DNA from: Pedobacter hiemivivus
Lineage (GTDB): Bacteria; Bacteroidota; Bacteroidia; Sphingobacteriales; Sphingobacteriaceae
NCBI RefSeq assembly: GCF_004331685.1
Contig: NZ_SJSM01000022.1
Coordinates: 1 to 64,000 of the forward strand
Length of the DNA stretch: 64,000 bases
Direction: 5' to 3'
Shown here: in pieces, positions 7,434-14,979 of the stretch
How positions within the stretch are numbered: position 1 is the first letter of the stretch
Layout: every line of letters starts with the position of its first letter
Made by a program: the position numbers and the translations under genes
Notes under the pieces: model-generated
The model's database searches: none
Told to the model about the DNA's origin: nothing
The model's input: the letters and a program-made list of their open reading frames with translations, nothing else

Positions 7434-8900
7434 TTATTTCGGGTGTAAACCCGAAATGATCTGCCCAAGCAAGGTTGCCCCGCCTAAGGCCTCATCGATG
7501 TCGAAAGCGCCAAAGCCCAACATCATATGATTTAATTTCTCTTTGGTTTTCTGATGGTTTGGATGGTAAGGGACAGGAACACCCATTTCCTCTAGTTTAT
7601 CAAGCACCATATTCAGGTCAATTACCTCATCAAACTTCAGCCAAAAGGTTAAGCCATTTTGAGGAACCTGGTACTTGATATATTTTTCCAAATGGTCCTT
7701 AAGGATCTTGTGTAACTGATCCCGATAAACCCTCGATTTTAGTCTGATGTCACGAGCGTACTCTAACATATCTCCATTGGCGATCATTTTGGCGATCGCC
7801 CGCTCTCTAATCACATCCCTATGCTCGATAGATTGCTTGGGTAGCAATTGCATGTCAGCGATAAATTGAGTAGGCGCTACAACCAACCTAAGCGCACTTG
7901 TTTCCGGACTGGCTTTACTTAAGGCGCCCATATAAATTACAAAACCACCATGGCGGCGACTTGCCAATGCTCTAAAAGGATACTTGCCGTACCAAAACTC
8001 ATGATCGTCTTCCTCTTCGATAAGGCATATTTTGTATTTCTTTGCCAATTCAATTAACCTATTACAAGCTGATTCGCTTAATGAATAGCTTTCTGGATAG
8101 CTGCATTGTGGACGAATGTGTATCGCCCTTACTTTGGTGTTTTGTAGCAATTGTTCCAGCCTTTCTAAAAAGTCGTCATGCTTACGATCTATGATCTGAA
8201 CCTTTGCGCCGCATTTCTCCAGGGCTATCGCGAGTTTTAAATCGAAAGGAGCAGTGTTTACCACCACATCTCCGGGGGTAATGAGGCATTTGAATACGCG
8301 GTCCAGACTGCTTTTTCTGCCATGAATAACCGTAAGCATGTCTTGGTTTAAACCAAAGCCTCGCTTACGGTTTAAATTGTCTATCACCGCTGCTCTTAAT
8401 TCTTTGCTGTCAAAAGCCGCAAAAAATTCTGCCTGAGTTAAACCTTTGCTTTCTACCAGCAAAGGGACATAATAGGATAATAATTTTTCATCAGGGAAGG
8501 AGGCTGGACTTGGAAAGTCAGAGCCGACTCCACTAAAGGGCTCCGCGATTTTTTTCGGCTCCGCATTTTTATTTTTAACAGGCATACCCGCCGAAAAACG
8601 TTCTGTGAAACCAGATTCTTCGTGGATAAGATTTTCGGTAGGATTGTGCTTTGAAATGGAAGTTGCCGAACCAGGATTGCTGGTTAGCCAATAGGTATCT
8701 ACAAGCTTGGTATAGGCTCTTCTCACGGAGCTTTCGCCAACCTTGTTTAGCTTGGCCAGAGCCCGGTAGGAGGGAATAAAATCCCCTGCCATCAGATCCC
8801 CTGAGGTAACGGCCTGAATAATGAAATCTATAATTTGGCTAGTACATTTGGTCTTATCTAAACCCGGAATGAGCCAATCAATGGAATATTTATTTTTCAT
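7434..8900 (-). CDS. MocR/PdxR-type regulator: GntR HTH plus aminotransferase-like domain
   Basis: The 488-aa product has an N-terminal GntR winged helix (~15-82; GDLMAGDFIPSYRALAKLNK, SSVRRAYTKLVD). A variable linker (~83-130) follows, then a fold-type I aminotransferase-like domain (~135-488). The PLP-binding region is recognisable: EEEDDHEFWY (~295-304) and MGALSKASPET with the presumptive Schiff-base Lys at ~329. MocR proteins use PLP or an amino compound as effector and act as regulators, not enzymes. The family motif after Lys, normally PGLRLGY, reads ETSALRLVV and is diverged. It is divergent from the MauE/AraC genes at 9066. A clear terminator follows. Its target is unknown. Confidence 0.85.
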   Translation of the reverse strand: MKNKYSIDWLIPGLDKTKCTSQIIDFIIQAVTSGDLMAGDFIPSYRALAKLNKVGESSVRRAYTKLVDTYWLTSNPGSATSISKHNPTENLIHEESGFTERFSAGMPVKNKNAEPKKIAEPFSGVGSDFPSPASFPDEKLLSYYVPLLVESKGLTQAEFFAAFDSKELRAAVIDNLNRKRGFGLNQDMLTVIHGRKSSLDRVFKCLITPGDVVVNTAPFDLKLAIALEKCGAKVQIIDRKHDDFLERLEQLLQNTKVRAIHIRPQCSYPESYSLSESACNRLIELAKKYKICLIEEEDDHEFWYGKYPFRALASRRHGGFVIYMGALSKASPETSALRLVVAPTQFIADMQLLPKQSIEHRDVIRERAIAKMIANGDMLEYARDIRLKSRVYRDQLHKILKDHLEKYIKYQVPQNGLTFWLKFDEVIDLNMVLDKLEEMGVPVPYHPNHQKTKEKLNHMMLGFGAFDIDEALGGATLLGQIISGLHPK

Positions 8901-9065
8901 GGTTTGAAAGCGTTTTTAAGAGCGTATTTGGTTGTTAAACAAATGTAAACTAAAAGATTATAAAAAAGAAGAACAAAAGTGAGTTCAGTAAAATTCGTAT
9001 AAGTGAGTTCATATAATTTAATTTTCACTCCTGATCTTTATATGGTTTTTAAATTTCCAGACATT

Positions 9066-9524
9066 ATGAATCACTATAACAAGACTACCCAATTGGTTGC
9101 CTATCTTTTTGGATTGCTCTTTATGCTAATAGCAGAGATCCAGTTTATGTATATGGATAAATTCGAGGCTCAGCTTGCTGAGTTTCCCATTTTGTCTTCT
9201 TTTTCTTTACCATTATCCTGGCTTATTCCTATAATTGAAATTGCCATTGCTATATTGTTGTTCAAGCGAAAAACAAGGCTGCTCGGACTTTATATCACGA
9301 GCTTTTGGTTTGTGTTTTTTTCTTTTTACATTATGTTTTTATTAAATGCCAGCACCTATATCCCTTGTGCTTGTGGACATTCATTTCTTACTATGAGCTG
9401 GGTAAACCAGTTATTGTTTAATACAGTCTGTATATTGATTTCTGCAGCTGCTCTCTCTTTTAATAAACCTAATACCTATGCACTCTCACGTCAAACTCGA
9501 TTTACAACCCATTATCACAATTGA
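9066..9524 (+). CDS. MauE/DoxX-like redox-associated membrane protein
   Basis: From the Met chosen here the protein has 152 aa and four hydrophobic helices (~9-27, 49-69, 76-97, 116-135). Its extracytoplasmic loop NASTYIPCACGHSF carries a Cys pair (CxC) just before helix 4. That is the pattern of Bacteroidota MauE/DoxX-like proteins, named after MauE, which helps disulfide formation during methylamine dehydrogenase maturation. A GTG at 9003 and an ATG at 9042 are also in frame, but helix 1 fits best with the later start. A second copy (11885) and fragments of a third (13884, 14416) lie nearby. The reading frame overlaps the following AraC gene by 47 bases. Confidence 0.7.
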   Translation: MNHYNKTTQLVAYLFGLLFMLIAEIQFMYMDKFEAQLAEFPILSSFSLPLSWLIPIIEIAIAILLFKRKTRLLGLYITSFWFVFFSFYIMFLLNASTYIPCACGHSFLTMSWVNQLLFNTVCILISAAALSFNKPNTYALSRQTRFTTHYHN

Positions 9525-10458
9525 ATTATCTTCAGATGGGCTACAAAAATTAAGCGCTTTCCCATTAAAGCTGGGCGACGCTAGTTATTCAACCTTGGAT
9601 GAGGGCACCTTGCTCATTCAATCTATGGATCATTACCTGGTTCATATTCACTTGTATGAATATAAAATAGAAAAACATGCATTGGTAGATGTAGAGGTTA
9701 CTGCCGCTTCTTTTTTCATGGTGGCTTCGCTGGATGGCTGTTCTATACTTTACAACGAGGCCGACGAAGTGATCTCAGAAGTTTTTGGTAACTCCTGCAG
9801 ATTGGTTTACCTCAAAGCAGGCAAATATAAATGCAGTATCATGTGTGGCGAGCACCAGGTTCAGGTTTTAAACATCTGGCCAGAATGGCTAATTAAGAAA
9901 TATGGTGCACTCGAAGAGTTGCGCGAGCTTATTTCCAGTTATAACGAGGGAGAATTGGAATGCTATAGCTTACCGGCTTTTAGTATCGGACATCAGGTAT
10001 ATACTGGCCTCAGGACATTGAATAAAGGAATTGGGCTAAGGGATTTAGATAATGACATGCATACTTTTGTAAATGACTGCATCAGCAGATATCTGGTCAA
10101 ATTACATGATAGCATTCGCCAGGCAAAAAGCCAGGAGCTGAAGGCCAGGGAAATTGGTGAATTTGTAACTGCGAATTTTGCCAATAAAATTGTTGGCGAT
10201 GAGCCCGCTCTGGCCAGCCACTTTATGATCTCTACAACGATGTTGGTCAGGCTGGCCAAACTTTATTTCGGTAGACCATTACATCAGCAGGTGATAGAGC
10301 TGCGTGCCCACCATGGGTTGAAAATGCTTTTAGCCACTCAACATACCGTACAAGAGATCGCTGTAAGCGTTGGTTACGAAGACGCTAATTATTTTAGCCG
10401 TGCATTTAAAAAGCGCTTTGGCATTACGCCAAATGAAGTCAGAATTTGTGTGATATAG
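9478..10458 (+). CDS. AraC-family transcriptional regulator
   Basis: The 326-aa product ends in a typical AraC/XylS double helix-turn-helix (~225-326): MLVRLAKLYFGRPLHQQVIE for the first helix pair and TVQEIAVSVGYEDANYFSRA with FKKRFGITPNEVR for the second. The N-terminal ~220 residues are a diverged sensor domain that I cannot assign. Its start overlaps the MauE-like gene by 47 bases; the next Met (9625) would remove the overlap but also the first 49 residues. The overlap suggests that it regulates, or is coexpressed with, the MauE-like gene. Confidence 0.8.
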   Translation: MHSHVKLDLQPIITIELSSDGLQKLSAFPLKLGDASYSTLDEGTLLIQSMDHYLVHIHLYEYKIEKHALVDVEVTAASFFMVASLDGCSILYNEADEVISEVFGNSCRLVYLKAGKYKCSIMCGEHQVQVLNIWPEWLIKKYGALEELRELISSYNEGELECYSLPAFSIGHQVYTGLRTLNKGIGLRDLDNDMHTFVNDCISRYLVKLHDSIRQAKSQELKAREIGEFVTANFANKIVGDEPALASHFMISTTMLVRLAKLYFGRPLHQQVIELRAHHGLKMLLATQHTVQEIAVSVGYEDANYFSRAFKKRFGITPNEVRICVI

Positions 10459-10618
10459 CTCTGGGAGGAGTAGCATTTTTCTTGCATGAGGGGTAGCTAA
10501 AAATTGCTGCATTTTGCCAGAAAAATCCAGATGAACTTAAAAGAATAGTCACGAATTTTGAGTTATTACGATATTTTGGTTACCAGTAGTTTATTGAAAT
10601 CTTTTTAATCAGGAATAT

Positions 10619-11272
10619 ATGATACCATTTCAAAATGAATCAAACAAAGACAGATTAGAACGGATCATCAGGAATGAAATTCTACCTAAATTAGAATCAA
10701 TTGTTGGCGCTCAACTCTCAGAATTTGTCGATTTGCTGCTGCAAAGCAGTAAGTTAAAAAACTTTGCTAAAGATCACTACCTCGAAGAAAGCAGGTCTTT
10801 CGAAGATGGGAAACTGTTCTACATTACCAGCGGAATTGCCCGCACATTTTATTATGATACTTCTAGTGATAAACCGATCATTTCCAGAATCTGGAAAAAA
10901 CACGATGTGATATTTGATGTCAATAGTTTTCAGAATGAAGAAGATCGTGTGGAGACTGTTCAAATGCTGGAGGAAGGGGAGTTGTTGACTATAGATTATT
11001 ACAGCTTAAAAAACTTATTGAATAATTTTCCGAAAATGATTTCCTGTGTGCTCTGTCTTCAGGCGGAACGGGAGAGGTATTTTATGTTCTATCAGCGCTT
11101 GTTAAAATTAAGTGTCGAAGATAGGGTTCGTCTGTATCTGAATGACAATCCTACTCTAAGTAATAGGATTAACAAGGATTATATTGCTACACTTTTGGGA
11201 GTTTCCAGAAGTGGTTTTAGTGATGCTTATGCACAATATAAGCAAGGTAGTGATAAGTCATTCGCCAAATGA
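10619..11272 (+). CDS. Crp/Fnr-family-like regulator
   Basis: The 217-aa product has a cyclic-nucleotide-binding-type beta-roll (~40-135; FEDGKLFYITSGIARTFYYD, VQMLEEGELLTIDY), a dimerisation helix (~140-170; LQAERERYFMFYQRLLKLSV), and a short C-terminal winged HTH (~170-215; EDRVRLYLND, NKDYIATLLGVSRSGFSDAY). This is the layout of Bacteroidota Crp/Fnr proteins that often lack cAMP ligands; no Arg-Ser phosphate-binding cassette is visible. A 38-base perfect inverted repeat sits 6 bases after the stop and could be its operator. Confidence 0.75.
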   Translation: MIPFQNESNKDRLERIIRNEILPKLESIVGAQLSEFVDLLLQSSKLKNFAKDHYLEESRSFEDGKLFYITSGIARTFYYDTSSDKPIISRIWKKHDVIFDVNSFQNEEDRVETVQMLEEGELLTIDYYSLKNLLNNFPKMISCVLCLQAERERYFMFYQRLLKLSVEDRVRLYLNDNPTLSNRINKDYIATLLGVSRSGFSDAYAQYKQGSDKSFAK

Positions 11273-11278
11273 TTTAAA

Positions 11279-11316
11279 TGTCCAATTTTGGACATGCATT
11301 TGTCCAAAATTGGACA
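11279..11316. promoter_or_regulatory. Perfect double palindrome, candidate operator
   Basis: TGTCCAATTTTGGACA (11279-11294) and its exact reverse complement TGTCCAAAATTGGACA (11301-11316) are separated by six bases. Each arm is itself a near-palindrome (TGTCCA-N4-TGGACA), a shape expected for two dimeric binding sites. There is no T-run, so a terminator is less likely. It lies between a Crp/Fnr-type gene and the next coding region. Confidence 0.6.
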
Positions 11317-11373
11317 AGCTATCCTTTAAAAGCCCCTTACATTTGGTATAACAAAACGCTAATACTCAAAACT

Positions 11374-11733
11374 ATGAACGCTGATCAAACAATCCATTTC
11401 CAGAAGGAAGAAAGTTGTGATGTGATGGATGAGCAACAGAGTTCTTATTACATTACACTTGAACAAAACAGTACTACGCCGAAAGATATTTTTATGTGCG
11501 AATACGACAATGATGAAGAAGATATTAAAAATGAAGAACACAACATCTGCTTTTATGGTGGAGCAGAGAGTTATCATGGTTTGTTTATTTCGAAGGTATT
11601 TGCAGATACGGAAGCACAGGCGTTGAAAAGAGCGATTAAAATAAGGAATGAGGCGATTGCAAAAGGGGAGTGGGGTCTAGCCTGGGAAAGACATAAGTTA
11701 CAGCAATCGCGGTTCAATAGAAAAAGTAGATAA
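11374..11733 (+). CDS. Hypothetical cytoplasmic protein, 119 aa
   Basis: I chose the Met at 11374 (MNADQTIHFQKEESCDVMDE). The frame is open from 11278, but the first 32 codons would translate the double palindrome, which is unlikely. The product is acidic in the middle (YDNDEEDIKNEEHN) and has a C-terminal helix with the pattern ADTEAQALKRAIKIRNEAIA. That resembles short stress-type proteins in which a GLFISKVFA...A..RA strand-helix handles a small regulator fold, but I cannot name a family. It is followed by a strong hairpin terminator. Confidence 0.55.
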   Translation: MNADQTIHFQKEESCDVMDEQQSSYYITLEQNSTTPKDIFMCEYDNDEEDIKNEEHNICFYGGAESYHGLFISKVFADTEAQALKRAIKIRNEAIAKGEWGLAWERHKLQQSRFNRKSR

Positions 11734-11769
11734 TACAAATAAAACCAAATTATATACAGTTTTTACTCT

Positions 11770-11819
11770 AAGAAAGGCCGTGGGCTAATCTGATGGACTA
11801 TTAGTCCCGGTCTTTTCTT
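11770..11819 (+). terminator. Long hairpin terminator
   Basis: AAGAAAGGCCGTGGGCTAAT (11770-11789) pairs with ATTAGTCCCGGTCTTTTCTT (11800-11819) over almost its whole length, with a 10-base loop and a T-rich descending arm. It lies 37 bases after the stop of the 119-aa gene. Confidence 0.6.
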
Positions 11820-11884
11820 CGATGCTGAATTGAAAATTAGGTGAGGATGGATGATGAAGCGTTTGAATAAATTAAAATTAACAA

Positions 11885-12358
11885 ATGACTAAGATTCTAA
11901 AAATGGAAACAACAATGAATAAGCAGTCAAAAAGTTGGCTTTCGGATAAAATAAAAAGAATCATTGTTGACATTATAACTTATTTGTATGTACTCCTGTT
12001 TTTGTATACTGCTGCGAGTAAGTTGATGGACTATGAAAATTCAGAACTACAGATGTCAAAGTCCCCAATTATTACAGAGTTTGCTTACATACTTGTTTGG
12101 CTGGTTCCAACTATTGAAATTATCATCTCCCTTTTGTTAATTTGGACAAAAACTAATTTCATCGGGTTATATGTCTCATTTATGCTGATGATAATTTTTA
12201 CAGCATACATCATTGCTATATTAAACTTGAGCAGCCATATTCCTTGCAGTTGCGGTGGCGTAATCTCTGCATTGAACTGGAATGAGCATTTGATTTTTAA
12301 CATCATATTTATTATCCTAGCCTTCATTGCTATTTCTTTAAAATCTATAAAACATTAA
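11885..12358 (+). CDS. MauE/DoxX-like redox-associated membrane protein, second copy
   Basis: The 157-aa product has a short charged N-terminus and four hydrophobic helices (~27-45, 62-84, 90-111, 131-152). It has the same conserved loop as the protein at 9066: NLSSHIPCSCGGVISALNW, with a CxC pair. Such proteins are thought to pass electrons or disulfides to an extracytoplasmic thioredoxin-like partner. It is followed by the small exported peptide gene at 12461, and a TlpA-type thioredoxin is encoded at 14980. The N-terminal start could also be the Met at 11903 or 11915. Confidence 0.75.
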   Translation: MTKILKMETTMNKQSKSWLSDKIKRIIVDIITYLYVLLFLYTAASKLMDYENSELQMSKSPIITEFAYILVWLVPTIEIIISLLLIWTKTNFIGLYVSFMLMIIFTAYIIAILNLSSHIPCSCGGVISALNWNEHLIFNIIFIILAFIAISLKSIKH

Positions 12359-12376
12359 TCCTCGTAATAAACGAAT

Positions 12377-12460
12377 AAAATATTCTTTGCGCAATTTGAA
12401 TCAGGGAAAGCCGAAACCCTGCAACCGAAATAGTAGGCGTTAAATCACAAAAATAAAATT
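12377..12460 (+). promoter_or_regulatory. Conserved leader of exported-peptide gene 1
   Basis: The segment AAAATATTCTTTGCGCAATT followed by TGAATCAGGG is repeated before the paralogous gene at 14598. A hairpin with stem CAGGG/CCCTG (12402-12406, 12417-12421) encloses AAAGCCGAAA; the motif AGCCGAAA is conserved in both copies. TATTCTTTG is close to the Bacteroidota -7 element (TAnnTTTG). I read it as promoter plus a structured 5' untranslated region. No known riboswitch consensus fits. Confidence 0.5.
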
Positions 12461-12682
12461 ATGAAAAAATTATTTTTTGCTGCTTTGCTCGCAACAGTTG
12501 CGATAGGTAGCGCGTATGCTCAACAACAGTATGCTCCTAATTCAGATGGGTCTGGTACAAAGTTCATCTGCGTTGAAGAAGATCAACCTACATGTCGTGA
12601 AATATTTCCTAACGGGGCATTTGAATATCCTTCATTAACTCCTGTTTCGACTTTACCGGATCTTTTTTATGACGAAATTTAA
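12461..12682 (+). CDS. Small exported peptide with CX7C pair, copy 1
   Basis: This 73-aa protein starts MKKLFFAALLATVAIGSAYA, a textbook Sec signal peptide with an AYA cleavage site. It leaves a mature acidic peptide of ~53 residues: FICVEEDQPTCREI holds its only two Cys (seven residues apart) and the end is LPDLFYDEI. The paralogue at 14598 shares the signal, the Cys pair, GSG, EYPS and the terminal LPDLFYDEI. I recognise no named family. The layout (short exported peptide before a propeller-like exported protein) recalls the Bacteroides NVEALA peptides, but the NVEALA motif is absent. A MauE-like redox protein precedes it and a hairpin terminator follows. Confidence 0.75.
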   Translation: MKKLFFAALLATVAIGSAYAQQQYAPNSDGSGTKFICVEEDQPTCREIFPNGAFEYPSLTPVSTLPDLFYDEI

Positions 12683-12698
12683 TTATTAAGCATTTTCA

Positions 12699-12730
12699 AT
12701 CAGGATTGGTTCTTAGTAATCAATCCTGAT
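12699..12730 (+). terminator. Hairpin after exported-peptide gene 1
   Basis: ATCAGGATTG (12699-12708) pairs perfectly with CAATCCTGAT (12721-12730). There is no strong T-run, so it may attenuate rather than stop transcription into the gene at 12754. A longer version of the same hairpin follows peptide gene 2. Confidence 0.55.
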
Positions 12731-12753
12731 AAATTATAATAATAACGAAAATT

Positions 12754-13782
12754 ATGGTAAAAAAAACAATGTTAGCGCTATTGATTAGCCTATCTATATT
12801 TACTGCTTTTTACATCTATTCTAATCGAAATTCCAATTTAAAGACTGGATTTAATCGCACCTTTTCTAAGCGAATGCCCTTACTAAAAAGTAAGACGATA
12901 TTGGAAAAAGAAAAGTACTCTATTCTAGAGGTAAAATCAGATCGAATTACTCTTTACAAGAAAAACAAACCTTATGAAATGTTAGCTATCAATTTAGCTC
13001 TTCAAAGCAGAGCTACTAACGAAGTTGCCATTCTAAAGAATGTATCATTTACTGGGTTGATCTCAGTTGCAGAAAGGAATAACTATACTTTCATTATGTC
13101 TGGTGGTGCATCTAAAGCCTATAGAATAGGCTTTGATAAAAATAAAGTAATAAGCAGCAAATTAGATAGTATACCTTTTAACCATGCTGAAGTTATAAGT
13201 CCCAACTCTTTCGTGTATATGAGTAAGAAAAAGGTTGAAAAAATAAGTAGAAGAGCAATAAAAAAAGTAAGTTGGCAAGGGCAGGAATTAAATATGTATC
13301 TTCCTGAAATGCAAATTGATGGGTATTTTTGCAATGACGGTAGATTAAGGTATGATCCTGACTCAAAACTATTTGTTTATCTTTTTTATTATAGAGGTAA
13401 TTTTGTTTGCTTAGACACAAACTTAAAAATGCAGTACCAAGCGAAAACTATTGACACAGTAAAAAAATCAAAAATCCATTTTTTGGTTAAAAATGGAATG
13501 AAAACCCATACAACCCCACCCAATCTAGTTAATAAAAAAATGTCAATTGCAGATGGTAAAGTATATATTCAGTCCGCATTAAAAGCTGACAATGAGAAAG
13601 AATCAGATTTTAACTTCCAAGAGGTTATTGATATTTATGATCTAAAGGATGGCAAATATTCTGTTAGTTTTTATCTGCCAAGGATTGATAGACAAAAATT
13701 AACCGAATTTAAAGTTTACAAAAAACAAATCATTGCATTGTATCGAAATACCTTGGCAGTATTTACAATTCCGAACCTATAA
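12754..13782 (+). CDS. Exported or membrane-anchored propeller-like protein, unknown function
   Basis: The 342-aa product begins MVKKTMLALLISLSIFTAFY, a hydrophobic N-terminus that is a signal anchor or uncleaved signal. The rest is alternating strands with repeated 'S.......YRIGFDKNKV'-type segments (~105-160, 165-230, 270-340), suggesting a beta-propeller. BF3164-type 6-bladed-propeller lipoproteins accompany NVEALA peptides in Bacteroides; this could be a distant equivalent, but that is an inference. No lipobox Cys is seen. It lies 72 bases after peptide gene 1. Confidence 0.55.
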   Translation: MVKKTMLALLISLSIFTAFYIYSNRNSNLKTGFNRTFSKRMPLLKSKTILEKEKYSILEVKSDRITLYKKNKPYEMLAINLALQSRATNEVAILKNVSFTGLISVAERNNYTFIMSGGASKAYRIGFDKNKVISSKLDSIPFNHAEVISPNSFVYMSKKKVEKISRRAIKKVSWQGQELNMYLPEMQIDGYFCNDGRLRYDPDSKLFVYLFYYRGNFVCLDTNLKMQYQAKTIDTVKKSKIHFLVKNGMKTHTTPPNLVNKKMSIADGKVYIQSALKADNEKESDFNFQEVIDIYDLKDGKYSVSFYLPRIDRQKLTEFKVYKKQIIALYRNTLAVFTIPNL

Positions 13783-13883
13783 ATATGTTCTAAGATCCTA
13801 TTAAAACGGTTTATTTTCACAATTATTTCAAATATTAGGCAAAGCTCATACTCCAGCTACCTCCTTCGATCAATGATGCCCAT

Positions 13884-13988
13884 ATGTTACAGAGAATCAG
13901 TTTATGGCTTTACGTTCTATTTGTTATTAACATTGGCTTGAGACATATGTCATCTTTTGATCAACATACAAATTTTTTGGTAAAATAA
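13884..13988 (+). pseudogene. Possible remnant of a MauE-like gene, N-terminal part
   Basis: A 34-codon frame reads LQRISLWLYVLFVINIGLRH then MSSFDQHTNFLVK. It resembles helix 1 of the MauE-like proteins (compare TYLYVLLFLYTAASKLMDYE at 11885). It ends at a stop and is followed by no further homologous frame, so I take it as a fragment. The similarity is short and the call is tentative. Confidence 0.3.
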
Positions 13989-14099
13989 TTAAAAACCATT
14001 TAAATTCGCATTTACTTTTATATAGGCATTTTCCAGAAAAAATAACTCTTAATCTGTGAATCATGGGCAATTTCAATACTCATTAGCATATTATATAAT

Positions 14100-14415
14100 C
14101 GCATATTTCCTACTAATTTATTTCCTTTAATTACTTTTAATACTTTATTTATTTGGGCGAATCGCTTTTGGAAAGAATCTTTAATTCTTTCAAGTAAGCT
14201 ATCGTTCTTATCAATAAAAAGTGCAGAAAGAAAACCCGTTATATTATAATGCTTTAGGAATGAGTCCTTTCATGTGTCGTTAAGGCCGTATTATTCCCAC
14301 TAACGTTGGCAAATGAAAAATTTGGAACTGCTCCTAAAGAACACTAACCGCTTCTCAACTGGAGCTCTCAATATTGATGACTTCATATATTTTGTCGCAT
14401 CCCGAGTACAAGAGT
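14100..14415 (-). pseudogene. Decayed copy of the TlpA-like gene, 3' part
   Basis: The sequence aligns by eye with 14960-15510 of the intact TlpA-like gene. Shared blocks include TTCAAGTAAGCTATCGTTCT against TTCAAGCAGCTTGCCGTTCC, GTTATATTATAATG against GTTCTATTATAGTG, and ACTGGAGCTCTCAATATTGA against ACGGGAGCTTGCAATATTGG. About 230 bases around the thioredoxin CxxC region are missing, and stops and shifts interrupt the frame. The similarity continues beyond the stop codon to about 14040. Confidence 0.65.
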
Positions 14416-14519
14416 CCCGTGGTGGTGTTATCTCTGAATTGACTTGAAATGAGTCATTTGATTTTTAAGATCATCTTTATTATTATGGCCTTCGTTGCTA
14501 TTTTTTTAAATCTGTAAAA
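14416..14519 (+). pseudogene. Decayed copy of a MauE-like gene, C-terminal part
   Basis: The segment matches the end of the MauE-like gene at 12255-12358: TTGAAATGAGTCATTTGATT against TGGAATGAGCATTTGATTTT, then ATCATCTTTATTATTATGGC against ATCATATTTATTATCCTAGC. Translation gives an HLIFKIIFIIMAFVAI helix but has an in-frame stop just before it. It directly precedes the conserved leader of peptide gene 2, as the intact gene precedes that of peptide gene 1. Confidence 0.7.
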
Positions 14520-14597
14520 TATTCTTTGCGCAATTTGAAAATCAGGGTTAGCCGAAAACCTGTAAAAGAGTAGGTAAATAATCAAAAACTCAAAACA
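14516..14597 (+). promoter_or_regulatory. Conserved leader of exported-peptide gene 2
   Basis: AAATATTCTTTGCGCAATTT then GAAAATCAGGG repeats the leader at 12377. The hairpin is kept in altered form (CAGG-TT with a bulged G against AACCTG, 14543-14562) around the same AGCCGAA loop. Confidence 0.5.
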
Positions 14598-14816
14598 ATG
14601 AAAAAATTACTTTTTTCTGCCATCCTCGCAACAGTTGCGATAGGGGGTGGTTATGCTCAACAGATGTATACTCAAAATGCTGATGGCTCGGGTTTCCGTT
14701 TCATCTGTTCTTTAGAGGAATTACCTACGTGTCGTGAAATATCTGGTGGAGCTTATGAATATCCTTCTGGAATCTATGTTTACCCTTTACCAGATCTTTT
14801 TTATGATGAAATTTAA
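14598..14816 (+). CDS. Small exported peptide with CX7C pair, copy 2
   Basis: The 72-aa protein starts MKKLLFSAILATVAIGGGYA (Sec signal). The mature part has FICSLEELPTCREI with the same seven-residue Cys spacing and the same end LPDLFYDEI as the protein at 12461. The middle is more variable (MYTQNADGSGFRF, GAYEYPSGIYVYP). Conservation of the Cys pair and C-terminus while flanking genes decayed suggests selection on the peptide. It sits alone between pseudogene remnants and a strong hairpin terminator, with the TlpA-like gene converging from the other side. Confidence 0.75.
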   Translation: MKKLLFSAILATVAIGGGYAQQMYTQNADGSGFRFICSLEELPTCREISGGAYEYPSGIYVYPLPDLFYDEI

Positions 14817-14824
14817 TCATAAAA

Positions 14825-14872
14825 CTATTTTTCATCAGGATTGACTTAGGAATCAATTCTGATGAAAAATAG
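14825..14872. terminator. Strong hairpin between peptide gene 2 and the TlpA-like gene
   Basis: CTATTTTTCATCAGGATTGA (14825-14844) pairs with TCAATTCTGATGAAAAATAG (14853-14872): a 20-bp stem with one G-T pair and an 8-base loop. The A/T-rich base of the stem makes it a likely bidirectional terminator for convergent genes. Confidence 0.7.
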
Positions 14873-14979
14873 TAATATTGAAACTATGATAAAAAAGAAA
14901 AACCAATCTTAATCTGTGAATAAAGAGTAATTTCAATGCTTATCAGTATTTATTATATAATTGCACATTTCATATTAAT

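Noticed and set aside
11278..11373. Extension of the 119-aa gene to the upstream ATG
   Set aside because: These codons translate the double palindrome and would place the start 5 bases after the preceding stop; the residues look unlike the rest of the protein.
12377..12460. Possible cobalamin or c-di-GMP riboswitch before the peptide gene
   Set aside because: Short blocks (CAGGGAAAGCCG, GCAACC) look similar, but the second stem and conserved core of either class are missing; kept only as an unclassified leader.
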